From NCBI RefSeq assembly GCF_000484695.1, contig NZ_AXVR01000016.1, positions 26,913 through 90,912 on the forward strand: a stretch of DNA of 64,000 nucleotides. Direction: 5' to 3'. Position numbers and translations under genes: made by a program. Below, in pieces: positions 9,839 through 18,893 of this stretch (positions are counted from its first letter, which is position 1; each line of letters begins with the position of its first letter). The notes beneath the pieces were generated by a model that saw only the letters and a list, made by a program, of their open reading frames with translations, was not told the origin of the DNA and ran no database searches. The DNA comes from Salinispora cortesiana. Lineage in GTDB: Bacteria > Actinomycetota > Actinomycetes > Mycobacteriales > Micromonosporaceae.

Positions 9839-10783
9839 GTGTCCACTAACTTCAAGCCCGGTCCGGTCCGGGTGCGAGTCGCTGCCACGAGCGCCAATCT
9901 GGGGCCGGGTTTCGACGCCGTCGGGCTCGCCCTTGGACTCTACGACGACGTCTGTGCCGAGGTTACCGCTGACGGTGTCACCGTGCAGGTGGTCGGCGAG
10001 GGCGCCGGTGATCTGCCCAGCGACGAGCGGCACCTCGTCGTGGGCGCGATGCGGGCCGCCTTTGCCGAGTGCGGCAGCCAGCCAGCGGGGCTGGCGGTGG
10101 AGTGCGTCAATCGGATTCCCCAGGCGCGTGGCCTCGGCTCGTCCTCGGCGGCGATCGTAGCCGGGGTGCTGCTGGCCCGGGCGTTGGTGCGCGACGGGCG
10201 GCAGCGGCTGGACGACGCGGCCGTGCTCCGTCTCGCGGCCCGGCTCGAGGGCCACCCGGACAATGTGGCGCCCTGCCTGCTGGGTGGGTTCACCGTCGCG
10301 TGGACCGAGCCGGAGGGCGCCCGAGCGGTGTCGCTTCCGGTCGCCGCCGGGGTCCGGCCGACGGTGTTCGTGCCGACGGAGCGGGGGCTCACAGCCGCCG
10401 CGCGGGCCGCGCTGCCGGCCACTGTGCCGCACCAGGATGCGGCGCACAACGCTGGCCGGGCCGCCCTGCTGGTCCATGCGCTCGGTGCCGCGCCGGAACT
10501 GTTGCTGCCGGCCACGGTTGACCGGTTGCACCAGGACTACCGGGCCGAGAGCATGCCGGCGACGGCCGCGCTGGTTGCCGAGCTACGCGCGGCGGATGTG
10601 CCAGCGGTGGTGTCTGGGGCCGGCCCGACTGTGCTGGCGCTGCGCGATCCCCCCGCCGACCTGGAAACGGGGCCAGAATGGCAGGTTTGGTCGTTGCCGG
10701 TAGAGGTGCACGGCGCCCGGGTTGGGCGAGGTAGACTGGGACACGCGGAGCGGGATCCTGTTGCCGCAGGTCGGAAGAGTTGA
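9839..10783 (+). CDS. thrB: Homoserine kinase
   Basis: Phosphorylates L-homoserine with ATP, the step between Hom and ThrC. It has 314 residues, the normal length for a GHMP kinase of this family. The N-terminal substrate motif is ATSANLGPGFDAVGLAL, the ATP-binding GHMP loop is PQARGLGSSSAAIVAGV (about residues 93-109), and the C-terminal glycine motif is VSGAGPTVLAL. GTG 9839 was chosen as start because it begins the conserved N-terminus and fits the -10 box. rho follows after a 293-bp leader region. Confidence 0.94.
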   Translation: MSTNFKPGPVRVRVAATSANLGPGFDAVGLALGLYDDVCAEVTADGVTVQVVGEGAGDLPSDERHLVVGAMRAAFAECGSQPAGLAVECVNRIPQARGLGSSSAAIVAGVLLARALVRDGRQRLDDAAVLRLAARLEGHPDNVAPCLLGGFTVAWTEPEGARAVSLPVAAGVRPTVFVPTERGLTAAARAALPATVPHQDAAHNAGRAALLVHALGAAPELLLPATVDRLHQDYRAESMPATAALVAELRAADVPAVVSGAGPTVLALRDPPADLETGPEWQVWSLPVEVHGARVGRGRLGHAERDPVAAGRKS

Positions 10784-11076
10784 TTACGCTCTAGACTTAG
10801 CACAGCCGCGAAGCACGCGATTTTCCTACGGGTCGGCGCACCCCCGAAGCTGTCGGCGGTCTGCCCGTCACCCCTGCCTAGACACGCCGCACCGCAGTGC
10901 GCACCGGTCGCGGCAGACGGCGAGCCCGTCCTCATCACCTCGGTGAGTCGGGAAGGCGACCGGCTGCTGTGTCACCATCTCCCGCGACGCGTCCATGCGA
11001 GGCGGGTGCACCGAGGCCGCCCGGCCACCTGTTTGTCGATCCCGGGCAGTCCCGGCCTATCGAGGGAAGGATTCCA
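10784..11076 (+). promoter_or_regulatory. rho leader / promoter region
   Basis: A 293-bp stretch without a gene. TAGACT at 10792-10797 is a good actinobacterial -10 hexamer; no convincing -35 is seen. Transcription from there would give rho an untranslated leader of roughly 270 nt, C-rich in places. Rho genes commonly autoregulate through their leaders, so attenuation by Rho is plausible but not shown. The segment just before rho (AGGGAAGGA) is its ribosome site. Confidence 0.45.
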
Positions 11077-13098
11077 TTGAGCGACACCACCGACGTGACG
11101 TCGGATGTTTCCAACGTCGCTGGCGATGCCACGACCGCTGCTCCCACCCGTCGTCGGCGTAGCGGCACAGGTCTGTCGGCGATGCTGCTGCCGGAGCTTC
11201 AGAGCCTGGCCGCGTCGCTCGGCATCTCGGGCACGGCTCGCATGCGCAAGGGTGAGCTGATCAGCGCGATCACCGAGCGCCAGAGTGGCGGGGCAGCCAC
11301 CGGAACCCCTCGACCGCGGGCCGAGGTTGCGGCTGCTGCGACCCCTGCCCGGGGGGAGGTTCACGCGGAGGTCTGGGAATCGGGCGAGCGGCCGGAGACC
11401 GAGTCGCGTCCTGCCGAGTCGTCGACAACCACGCCGACCACGTCGACCACCGGCCGCGCCCGTGGCCGACGTGGTCGGGCAGTCAGTGAGGCCGGTGAGG
11501 CCCGCGCCGAGACGCGTACGGAGGGTGCCGAGGCCGGCGAACGCCGGGAGCGGGGTGAGGGCCGCGGTGGCCGGGACCGTGCCGACCGTGCCGACCGTGC
11601 CGACCGTGCCGACCGTGCTGAGCGTGCCGACCGTGCCGAGCGTGGCGACCGTGCTGAGCGTGCCGAGCGTGGCGACCGTGCTGAGCGTGCCGACCGTGCC
11701 GAGCGTGGCGACCGTGGCGACCGTGCTGAGCATGGTGACCGTGGTGACCGTGGTGAGCGTGGTGACCGTGCTCGGGGCGAGCGTGGCGACCGTGCCGAGC
11801 GTGGCGACCGGAACGACCGGAACGACCGGGGCCAGCGTGACAACGATGGCGAGGAGGAGAACGAGGGCGGCGGTCGGCGTGGCCGGCGCAGTCGCTTCCG
11901 GGACCGTCGGCGCGGCCGTGGCGACCGGGACGGCGATGGCGGTCGGGAGCCCCAGGTCAGCGAGGACGACGTCCTCGTCCCAGTGGCAGGCATCATCGAT
12001 GTGCTCGACAACTACGCCTTCGTCCGCACCACCGGCTATCTTGCCGGGCCGAATGATGTTTACGTCTCGATGTCCCAGATCAAGCGGTATGGTCTGCGGC
12101 GCGGTGACGCGATCACCGGTGCCGTGCGTGCGGCGCGGGAGGGCGAGCAGCGGCGGGACAAGTACAACCCGCTGGTCCGACTGGACACCATCAACGGGAT
12201 GGAGCCGGAGGAGGCGAAGCGCCGACCGGAGTTCTATCGCCTGACCCCGCTCTACCCGCAGGAGCGGCTGCGGTTGGAGAGCGAGCCGCACATCCTCACC
12301 ACTCGAGTGATCGACCTGGTGATGCCGATCGGTAAGGGACAGCGGGCGCTCATCGTTTCGCCGCCCAAGGCCGGTAAGACGATGGTGTTGCAGGCGATCG
12401 CGAACGCGATCACCCACAACAACCCGGAGTGCCACCTGATGGTGGTGTTGGTGGACGAGCGCCCAGAAGAGGTCACCGACATGCAGCGGTCGGTGAAGGG
12501 TGAGGTCGTCGCGGCCACCTTCGACCGTCCGCCGCAGGACCACACCACCGTCGCCGAGCTGGCGATCGAGCGGGCGAAGCGGCTGGTTGAGCTGGGCCAC
12601 GACGTGGTCGTGCTGCTCGACTCGGTGACGCGGCTCGGCCGGTCGTACAACCTGGCGGCGCCGGCCAGCGGCCGGATCATGTCGGGTGGTATCGACTCCA
12701 CCGCGCTGTACCCGCCCAAGCGGTTCCTCGGTGCGGCCCGCAACATCGAAAACGGCGGTTCGCTGACCATCCTCGCCACCGCGCTGGTGGAGACCGGTTC
12801 GACGGCGGACACGGTCATCTTCGAGGAGTTCAAGGGCACCGGCAACGCGGAGTTGAAGCTGGACCGGAAGATCGCCGACAAGCGGACCTTCCCGGCCATC
12901 GACATCCACCCGTCCGGTACGCGCAAGGAGGAGATCCTGCTCGCGCCGGAGGAACTGGCCATCGTCCACAAGCTTCGGAAGGTGCTGCACGCGCTGGACT
13001 CGCAGGCCGCGCTGGACCTGCTACTGGACCGGCTCAAGCAGTCGCGGACCAACATCGAGTTCCTGATGCAGATTGCGAAGTCGACGCCCGGGGAGTGA
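11077..13098 (+). CDS. rho: Transcription termination factor Rho, with Arg/Asp-repeat insertion
   Basis: Hexameric RNA-dependent ATPase that terminates transcripts. I place the start at TTG 11077 because GGGAAGGA ends 6 nt upstream and the N-terminus becomes MSDTTDVTSDVS; this gives 673 residues. Rho-N helical domain: about residues 31-70. Residues ~73-295 form an actinobacterial-type insertion dominated by DRADRAERGDR-like repeats. The RNA-binding cold-shock domain spans ~300-358. Walker A is SPPKAGKTM (~428-436), Walker B is VVVLLDSVTRLGRS (~510), and the C-terminal RNA-translocating core is intact. An in-frame ATG at 10897 would add a long unconserved leader and is less likely. Confidence 0.93.
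   Translation: MSDTTDVTSDVSNVAGDATTAAPTRRRRSGTGLSAMLLPELQSLAASLGISGTARMRKGELISAITERQSGGAATGTPRPRAEVAAAATPARGEVHAEVWESGERPETESRPAESSTTTPTTSTTGRARGRRGRAVSEAGEARAETRTEGAEAGERRERGEGRGGRDRADRADRADRADRAERADRAERGDRAERAERGDRAERADRAERGDRGDRAEHGDRGDRGERGDRARGERGDRAERGDRNDRNDRGQRDNDGEEENEGGGRRGRRSRFRDRRRGRGDRDGDGGREPQVSEDDVLVPVAGIIDVLDNYAFVRTTGYLAGPNDVYVSMSQIKRYGLRRGDAITGAVRAAREGEQRRDKYNPLVRLDTINGMEPEEAKRRPEFYRLTPLYPQERLRLESEPHILTTRVIDLVMPIGKGQRALIVSPPKAGKTMVLQAIANAITHNNPECHLMVVLVDERPEEVTDMQRSVKGEVVAATFDRPPQDHTTVAELAIERAKRLVELGHDVVVLLDSVTRLGRSYNLAAPASGRIMSGGIDSTALYPPKRFLGAARNIENGGSLTILATALVETGSTADTVIFEEFKGTGNAELKLDRKIADKRTFPAIDIHPSGTRKEEILLAPEELAIVHKLRKVLHALDSQAALDLLLDRLKQSRTNIEFLMQIAKSTPGE
11575..11830 (+). 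repeat. 9-bp tandem repeat inside rho (GACCGTGCC family)
   Basis: Runs of GACCGTGCC, GAGCGTGGC and close variants repeat at a 9-bp period for about 250 bp. They encode triplets DRA, ERA, ERG and DRG. The period is a multiple of three, so copy-number change keeps the frame open. The same repetition leaves long false reading frames on the other strand. Confidence 0.85.
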
Positions 13099-13404
13099 GC
13101 CCCAGGTCGGCCCGGGGCGCGGCCGCGTGGGTCGTGCCCCGGCGCCGGTAACAGCGGCGAGACTGCGGCGGGTTGTGCGCGTACCCGGAACGGGACCGCC
13201 GGGGCGAATGCTCGGCGGCGGATCGGGGAATGCGGTGGTACGGGCCGACGTTTGCGCTGCCAGTGCCGCGGTTCGGCCCGCCTGCCGAGCCGACCTGCCC
13301 CCGTGGCAGACTGGTTAGTCGGCCACTGGTTCCGGTTCACGCCCGATCCGCGTACACCCGCGGCCGGGCGACCCGGCGACCACCAACGAGAGGACCGAGG
13401 CGAC
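13099..13404 (+). other. rho-rpmE intergenic region
   Basis: 306 bp with no gene. A 7-bp GC stem (CCGGGGC 13112-13118 with GCCCCGG 13136-13142) just after the rho stop may end rho transcripts. CAGACT (13307-13312) and TTAGTC (13315-13320) are weak -10 candidates for rpmE, which would give a leader of about 85-90 nt. The segment around 13299-13340 superficially resembles a tRNA but cannot be folded into one. Confidence 0.4.
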
Positions 13405-13629
13405 ATGAAGCCCAACATCCACCCGGAGTACGTGACCACCGAGGTCGTCTGCTCCTGCGGTAACACCTTCACCACCCGCAGCACCGCCAAGGGCGGTTCC
13501 ATCCACGTGGAGACCTGCAGCGCCTGCCACCCGTTCTACACCGGTAAGCAGCGCGTTCTGGACACCGCCGGCCGGGTGGCCAAGTTCCAGCAGAAGTACG
13601 CCAAGGTTCAGGCCAAGAAGGGCAAGTAA
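13405..13629 (+). CDS. rpmE: 50S ribosomal protein L31, zinc-binding type
   Basis: Large-subunit ribosomal protein of 74 residues. Start ATG 13405 ([10 protein letters not shown]) matches the family N-terminus and follows GAGAGGACCGAGG. Four cysteines in the zinc-ribbon pattern are present (C16, C18, C38, C41: VVCSCG and ETCSACHPF), so this is the zinc-containing paralogue, not the Cys-less form induced by zinc starvation. The longer upstream reading frame from 13252 has no family similarity before this Met. Confidence 0.95.
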   Translation: MKPNIHPEYVTTEVVCSCGNTFTTRSTAKGGSIHVETCSACHPFYTGKQRVLDTAGRVAKFQQKYAKVQAKKGK

Positions 13630-13742
13630 CGCCCAACGCGGCGCCCGTGTCCGGTTTCCTGTCCGGGCGCGGGCGCTGTCCGTATTCCGCCCCGGTTCCG
13701 GGGCGTCGCCGTCCAGCGCCGTTGTCGAAGGAGTAGCTGTCC

Positions 13743-14831
13743 ATGAGTAGCGAGCGTCTGGCCACCCTCCTGGACGAGTACGCGGAGCTGGAAGAGCGGC
13801 TGGCCGACCCGGCGATTCACGCCGACCAGAACCGGGCTCGCCGAGTCGGCCGCCGGTACGCGGAGCTGGTGCCGCTGCACAAGGCCGCCACCGAGCTGGC
13901 GCAGGCCCGAGACGACCTGACGGCGGCGAAGGAACTGGCGGCCGAGGATCCTGCCTTCGCCGCCGAGGCTGAGGCGATTGCGGCGACCCTGCCGGCGCTG
14001 GAGGAGTGCCTCGCCGAGCTGTTGATTCCGCGGGACCCACACGACGCCAAGGACGTCATCGTCGAGATCAAGGCGGGGGAGGGGGGCGAGGAGTCGGCGC
14101 TCTTCGCCGGCGACCTGCTGCGGATGTACACCCGGTACGCCGAGCGCTGTGGCTGGCTGGTCGAGGTGATCGACGCGCAGGATTCCGACCTGGGTGGCGT
14201 GAAGGATGTCTCGCTGGCCATCAAGAGCAAGGGAGTGCCGGAGGGCAGCAACGGGGTGTGGTCCCGACTCAAGTGGGAGGGCGGCGTGCACCGCGTGCAG
14301 CGGGTGCCGGTCACCGAGTCGCAGGGACGCATCCACACCAGCGCGGCCGGCGTGCTGGTGCTGCCGGAGGCCGAGGAGATCGACGTGACGGTCGACCCGA
14401 ACGAGCTTCGGATTGACGTGTTTCGTTCGTCTGGTCCCGGTGGTCAGTCGGTGAACACCACCGATTCCGCGGTCCGGATCACCCACCTGCCGACCGGCAT
14501 CGTCGTCTCCTGCCAGAACGAGAAGTCCCAGTTGCAGAACCGCGAGCAGGCGATGCGGATCCTGCGGGCCCGACTCCTGGCGGTGGCGCAGGAGCAGGCC
14601 GACGCCGCCGCCTCCGATGCGCGTAAGGCGCAGGTACGGACGGTGGATCGCTCGGAGCGGATCCGCACGTACAACTTCCCGCAGAACCGGATCACCGACC
14701 ACCGGATCGGCTACACGGCGTACAACCTGGACCTGGCCCTGGCCGGAGAGCTGGACGGCGTGCTGGCGGCGCTGGCGGAGGCCGACCGGGCAGCCCGGCT
14801 GGCGGGCAACGCGGACCTGGGCCGCCGCTGA
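13743..14831 (+). CDS. prfA: Peptide chain release factor 1
   Basis: Recognises UAA/UAG in the ribosomal A site and triggers peptide release. It has 362 residues. The PxT-type codon-reading motif is PVT at about residues 189-191 ([10 protein letters not shown]), identifying RF1 rather than RF2. The GGQ catalytic motif is at about 233-235 ([17 protein letters not shown]). The partner methyltransferase gene prmC is normally adjacent but here lies 1.6 kb downstream, across a reverse-strand diguanylate cyclase. Confidence 0.96.
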   Translation: MSSERLATLLDEYAELEERLADPAIHADQNRARRVGRRYAELVPLHKAATELAQARDDLTAAKELAAEDPAFAAEAEAIAATLPALEECLAELLIPRDPHDAKDVIVEIKAGEGGEESALFAGDLLRMYTRYAERCGWLVEVIDAQDSDLGGVKDVSLAIKSKGVPEGSNGVWSRLKWEGGVHRVQRVPVTESQGRIHTSAAGVLVLPEAEEIDVTVDPNELRIDVFRSSGPGGQSVNTTDSAVRITHLPTGIVVSCQNEKSQLQNREQAMRILRARLLAVAQEQADAAASDARKAQVRTVDRSERIRTYNFPQNRITDHRIGYTAYNLDLALAGELDGVLAALAEADRAARLAGNADLGRR

Positions 14832-14869
14832 CCCCACCGGCTCGCCCCGGTCGGTGGTCTGCGGGGCCG

Positions 14870-16420
14870 TCAGGAGGCGCGGGGGCGGGTCTTGGCGCGC
14901 AGCATCTCCCGGTCGGCGGTCTCGAAGGCGATGCTCAGGGCATCCTGTACGTCGGGACCGGTGGCGGCGACCTCGGCGAAGCCGATGCTGACCCCGACCG
15001 GAGTGCCGGGCACGAGGGATTCCCAGTCCTCGGTCCGCACGGCGGACCTGATCCGGCGCGCCACCTCCTCCGCCTCGGCCATGTTCGTTCCGGGTAGCAC
15101 CACGACGAACTCGTCGCCGCCGTAGCGGGCCACGAAGTCGTTGCGCCGCATCACCCGGTTGACCACTCCGGCGACGCGCTGTAGGACCAGGTCGCCGGAG
15201 TGGTGCCCGTGGTACGTGTTCACCGCCTTGAACCCGTCCAGGTCGCAGACGCCGATCACCACCCGCTTCCCCTCGGCCATCACGGTGGCGATGTGCCGTT
15301 CCAGCCGGCGTCGGTTGGGTAGCCCGGTCAGTGGGTCGGTGAGTGCCTCTCCCTCGAAGCGGGCGGCCTCGCGGCGCATCTCCTCGTGGTCGATGCGGGC
15401 GGCGATTCCGTCGATGTAGACGTCTCGAAGTCGATCGTTGCGCTGCGCGGCGAGCCGGAATGCCCGCCGGTCGGCCCGGTGCGCGGCGACGTGTTCACCG
15501 GCCCGGCCGAGCGCGATGCTGCGGAGCCGATCGGGCTCGGCCGCGCCCAGGGTCTCGGTGGAGACCTGCACAGTGTCCAGCCGGGCAACCGCCTCGATCG
15601 GGCGGTCGGCCGTGATGGCCAGGCAGACCTCGCCGAGTTGGTGCATGTCTCGCGCGCGGGCGCTGTCGCCGCCGTGGCTCAGCAGTCGGGTCGGGGCGGC
15701 GTCCGTTCCCACCTCCAGCCGGTCACCCAGGGCGGCCTGCCGCGCTGCGGCGTAGCCGTATGCGGCGAGGCTGCTGGGGCGGAGCCGCCCGGCCTGTCCG
15801 CCGTGCAGGAACTGCGCCAGGTCGCTGGCGATGTCGCGGAGCACCCGCAGGCAGCCGTCGCTGTCGCCGGTGTGGTCCAGCGCCACGGCGTTGCGCAGTC
15901 GGATGCCGGGGGCGGCGAAGGTCTCGGCCGGGATGCCGGCGGCGAGCCCGAGCTGCCGGGCCCGTTCGATCGCACCCAGCGCGTATCCGTGGAAGCTGAG
16001 GTATGAGTAGGCCATCGCGAGGTCGTGCCAGCCCCAGGCGGTGTCCCGGTCGGGGTCCTCGACGGCACCCAGCGCGCGAGCGGCCCGCACCAGGTGCATG
16101 ACACAGCGGTCCAGGGCGCCCTGGTGGTGGGCGGCGAGTGCGGCGAGCGCGTGGAGGTGTCCGTGCGGGTACGGCTCGGCGAGGTCCCGGACGGCGGTGG
16201 TGGCCTCCTCGATTGCCCGGGTGTACTCCGCGGTGCGGCCCAGGTTGACGACCGCGGAGAGACGTTGCACCAGGGCGTCGGCCCGGGCGTACCGGTCGTT
16301 GGTGGTGGCGAGCACGCCCGAGAGGATGCGGTATGCCTCGGCGGAGCGGCTCGACTCCTGTAGCCCGCGTGCCCGGGTCAGGGTGTCAACCTGGTCGCCG
16401 ACCTGGTCCAGCCAACCCAC
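14870..16420 (-). CDS. GGDEF diguanylate cyclase with helical-repeat N-terminus
   Basis: Makes cyclic di-GMP from two GTP. It has 516 residues. The first ~350 are Ala/Leu-rich helical repeats resembling tetratricopeptide-like sensor regions, with no obvious membrane segment. The C-terminal GGDEF domain begins near residue 365 (DPLTGLPNRRRLERHI). The active-site motif GGDEF is intact at 434-438, and RRND, five residues before it, fits the RxxD product-inhibition I-site. GTG 16420 is preceded by a near-perfect AGGAGGT at 5-nt spacing. The gene runs opposite to prfA and prmC, ends 38 bp from prfA, and its start is 73 bp from prmC. Confidence 0.88.
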   Translation of the reverse strand: MGWLDQVGDQVDTLTRARGLQESSRSAEAYRILSGVLATTNDRYARADALVQRLSAVVNLGRTAEYTRAIEEATTAVRDLAEPYPHGHLHALAALAAHHQGALDRCVMHLVRAARALGAVEDPDRDTAWGWHDLAMAYSYLSFHGYALGAIERARQLGLAAGIPAETFAAPGIRLRNAVALDHTGDSDGCLRVLRDIASDLAQFLHGGQAGRLRPSSLAAYGYAAARQAALGDRLEVGTDAAPTRLLSHGGDSARARDMHQLGEVCLAITADRPIEAVARLDTVQVSTETLGAAEPDRLRSIALGRAGEHVAAHRADRRAFRLAAQRNDRLRDVYIDGIAARIDHEEMRREAARFEGEALTDPLTGLPNRRRLERHIATVMAEGKRVVIGVCDLDGFKAVNTYHGHHSGDLVLQRVAGVVNRVMRRNDFVARYGGDEFVVVLPGTNMAEAEEVARRIRSAVRTEDWESLVPGTPVGVSIGFAEVAATGPDVQDALSIAFETADREMLRAKTRPRAS

Positions 16421-16493
16421 CCACGACCTCCTGTCTGTGTGCGCCTGACCGCACCGGCTCGTGGTCGGTTGCGCAACGCCTCATGATTATGGC

Positions 16494-17432
16494 GTGAGCA
16501 CTTTGTCGCAACAGCCGTCCGAAGGGACGAATCGGGAGCGACCCACCCTGGCGGTCGTCCGGGCCGCCCGGGTGCTGGCCGACGCCGGTGTCCAGGGGCC
16601 CCGGGGGGAGGCGGAGGTGCTGGTCGCGTACGTGCTGGGGGTGCCACGGGGCCGGCTGGCGCTGGCCGACGGGCTGAGCCCGGACCAGCGTCGCCGGTTC
16701 GACGCGTTGGTGGCTCGGCGGGCTGGCCGGGAGCCGTTGCAGCATCTCACCGGCAGCGCACCTTTTCGGCATCTCGACCTGGCGGTCGGCCCGGGCGTCT
16801 TCGTGCCTCGTCCGGAGACGGAGCTGCTCGCCGGCTGGGGCGTCGAGCAGGCACGCCGGGAGACGGCGCCGCTGGTGGTGGACCTGTGCAGCGGCTCCGG
16901 GGCGATCGCCCTGGCGGTGGCGCAGGAGGTCCCGGCGGCTCGGGTGGTCGCGGTGGAACGTTCCCCGGCGGCGCTGTCGTGGCTGCGGCGCAACGCGACC
17001 AGCCGGGCCGCCGCCGGGGATCGGCCGGTTGAGGTGGTGGTCGCCGATGTCACGTCGCCGGATCTGCTCGACGACCTCCTGGGCCGGGTGGACGTGCTGC
17101 TGTGTAACCCGCCGTATGTGCCGGCGGACGTGGTGGTGCCGCCGGAGGTCGGCCAGCATGATCCGGCGCCTGCGGTCTTCGCCGGCGCGGACGGGTTGGC
17201 CGTGATCCGGCCGGTGGTGCCCCGGGCCGCGCTGCTGTTGCGGCCCGGGGGTCGGCTCGGGATCGAGCACGACGACACGCAGGGCGCGGCGGTACCCGGG
17301 CTGCTGGCGGGGGACGGCCGGTACGACTCGATCGCCGACCATGCCGACCTCGCCGGCCGGCCCCGATTCGCCACCGCAACCCGGCGTCGGGACGCGGTGG
17401 ACGCGCGAGGCTCCGGTGGCGCTGGCGGGTAG
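16494..17432 (+). CDS. prmC: Release-factor glutamine N5-methyltransferase
   Basis: SAM-dependent methylation of the GGQ glutamine in release factors. It has 312 residues from GTG 16494. The SAM-binding motif is VVDLCSGSGAIALAVAQ (about residue 128 on), and the N-methyltransferase active-site motif NPPY is at 205-208 (LLCNPPYVPADVV). A helical N-terminal domain contacts the release factor in this family. The start was chosen for the -10-like CATGAT (16482-16487) exactly 6 nt upstream and for lack of a ribosome site near the alternative at 16461. Likely first gene of a run with the next two. Confidence 0.92.
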   Translation: MSTLSQQPSEGTNRERPTLAVVRAARVLADAGVQGPRGEAEVLVAYVLGVPRGRLALADGLSPDQRRRFDALVARRAGREPLQHLTGSAPFRHLDLAVGPGVFVPRPETELLAGWGVEQARRETAPLVVDLCSGSGAIALAVAQEVPAARVVAVERSPAALSWLRRNATSRAAAGDRPVEVVVADVTSPDLLDDLLGRVDVLLCNPPYVPADVVVPPEVGQHDPAPAVFAGADGLAVIRPVVPRAALLLRPGGRLGIEHDDTQGAAVPGLLAGDGRYDSIADHADLAGRPRFATATRRRDAVDARGSGGAGG

Positions 17433-17524
17433 GCCGGTGAACTCGCCCACCTCTGGGGCGGGGGTGGGGCGCGTGTGTTCCGCGGCCCGGGTACGGCCGG
17501 CACACCGCCCGGAGGTGGGCGTGG

Positions 17525-17530
17525 CAGACT
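17525..17530 (+). promoter_or_regulatory. Candidate -10 box (CAGACT), leaderless mRNA of the Sua5 gene
   Basis: CAGACT lies 7 nt before GTG 17538. It deviates from TANNNT at the first base, but the same hexamer recurs before other genes in the window (for example 13307). The -35 region is not recognisable. Confidence 0.35.
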
Positions 17531-17537
17531 GCTGCTC

Positions 17538-18185
17538 GTGATGCTCTACGACTGCCGGTCGCCCGCCGACCGGGACCGCGGCATCGCGGCAGCCATCAAG
17601 GCGATCCGCGACGGCGAGTTGGTCGTCCTGCCAACCGACACGGTCTATGGGATCGGGGCGGATGCGTTCACTCCGCACGCGGTCAAGGCCCTGCTCGATG
17701 CCAAGGGCGGCCAGCCGGTGCCGCCACCGGTGCTGATCGGCTCCCGGCACACCCTGGACGGCCTGGTCTTCTCGTTGCCCACCGCGGCCCGTGACCTGGT
17801 GGCGGCGTTCTGGCCGGGTGCGCTGACCATCGTGGTGGAGCACTCGCCCAGCCTGCGCTGGGATCTGGGGGAGACCGCGGGCCGGATCGCGGTGCGGATG
17901 CCGTTACATCCGGTGGCGCTGGAGGTCCTCCGGGAGATCGGCCCGATGGCGGTGGCGTCGGCGAATACGGCTGGTCTGCCTGCGGCCACCACCGCCGAGG
18001 CGGCCCGCGGGCAGCTCGCCTACTCGGTGCGCACGTACCTGGAGGCGGGTCCGGCGGTGGATCCGGTGCCGAGCACGATCGTGGATCTGACCGGGGAGGT
18101 GCCCCAGCTGCTCCGCGCCGGTGCGATCGAGCTGGACCGGCTGCGCGATATGGTGCCGGACATCGTCTCGAAGCAGGTGGCCTGA
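17538..18185 (+). CDS. L-threonylcarbamoyladenylate synthase (Sua5/TsaC/YrdC)
   Basis: Forms threonylcarbamoyl-AMP from threonine, bicarbonate and ATP for the t6A37 tRNA modification. It has 215 residues and is a single YrdC domain without the C-terminal Sua5 extension. The typical motif LVVLPTDTVYGIGADAF is near residue 35, and SANTAGLPAATTAEAA carries the conserved SxN. Start GTG 17538 or the adjacent ATG 17541 are both possible; the GTG fits the leaderless promoter geometry. Its stop codon (17-bp region) abuts the phosphatase start, so both are probably co-transcribed. Confidence 0.9.
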   Translation: MMLYDCRSPADRDRGIAAAIKAIRDGELVVLPTDTVYGIGADAFTPHAVKALLDAKGGQPVPPPVLIGSRHTLDGLVFSLPTAARDLVAAFWPGALTIVVEHSPSLRWDLGETAGRIAVRMPLHPVALEVLREIGPMAVASANTAGLPAATTAEAARGQLAYSVRTYLEAGPAVDPVPSTIVDLTGEVPQLLRAGAIELDRLRDMVPDIVSKQVA

Positions 18186-18800
18186 GTGCTGCCGTTTACC
18201 GTTCTCCACGTCTGCATGGGTAACATCTGTCGCTCTCCGATGGCGGAGCGGCTGCTGGTCCTGGCTGTCCAGGAGCAGCTGGCCCGGCGCGGCGACGCCA
18301 CACCTGGGCTCGCCGACGGGCTGGTGCACAGTCACAGCGCCGGCACCGGCGGCTGGCACGCCGGTGAGGAGATGAACCCGCCGGCGGCCCGACAGGTGAC
18401 CGGGCGGGGCGGTGGCACCGACGGCTTCACGGCCCGCAAGCTGCGTTCGGAGCACATCGAGGGTGCTGACCTGGTGCTCACCGCGACCGCCGACCAGCAG
18501 GAGTTCGTGTCGGAGTTGCGGCCAGACGCGAGCTCCCGCACCTTCGTGTTGGGTGAGTTTGGCCGCCTGCTGCCCGCGGTGGACCTGGCTGGTCTGCCGG
18601 CGGCTGGAGCGAGCCCCACCGCCGTGTACGCGCGCGGTGTGGCGCTGGTCGAGGCGGTTGACGCCGTTCGGGCGGGGGCCGGGCCGCTCCCCGCGGACGA
18701 CCTGGATGACCCGTGGGGTCGGGGCGACCAGTGTTTCGGCCGGGTCGCGGACGAGGTCGAGGAAGCGGTGCGTCCGCTGGCGGCGGTGTTGTTGCCGTAA
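18186..18800 (+). CDS. Low-molecular-weight protein tyrosine phosphatase
   Basis: Dephosphorylates phosphotyrosine; relatives act on tyrosine kinases, capsule or wall polymer control, or as arsenate reductase-like enzymes. It has 204 residues, longer than the ~150 typical because of inserted loops. The CX5R phosphate loop is C10-R16 (HVCMGNICRSPMAE), and the general-acid DP motif is in DLDDPWGRGDQC near the C-terminus. The GTG start directly follows the upstream gene's TGA. Substrate is unknown. Confidence 0.85.
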   Translation: MLPFTVLHVCMGNICRSPMAERLLVLAVQEQLARRGDATPGLADGLVHSHSAGTGGWHAGEEMNPPAARQVTGRGGGTDGFTARKLRSEHIEGADLVLTATADQQEFVSELRPDASSRTFVLGEFGRLLPAVDLAGLPAAGASPTAVYARGVALVEAVDAVRAGAGPLPADDLDDPWGRGDQCFGRVADEVEEAVRPLAAVLLP

Positions 18801-18893
18801 CCCGCCCGGGTTACCCAGCAGCGGAACGAGGCGGACAAGAGGCGCATTCGGGTCATTCTTGACGGGTCCTGCCGGCTCCTGCGGGGAGAGCTG

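Noticed and set aside
10897..11076. Upstream ATG start for Rho (60 extra residues)
   Set aside because: The extension is unconserved-looking and TTG 11077 has a good GGGAAGGA at 6 nt, giving a normal N-terminus.
11575..11830. Possible separate gene or satellite in the GACCGTGCC repeats
   Set aside because: The repeats are in frame within rho, with conserved Rho domains on both sides.
13299..13340. tRNA-like segment upstream of rpmE
   Set aside because: It has TGGTTAGTC and GGTTC-like pieces but no acceptor stem, anticodon arm or proper T-arm pairing.
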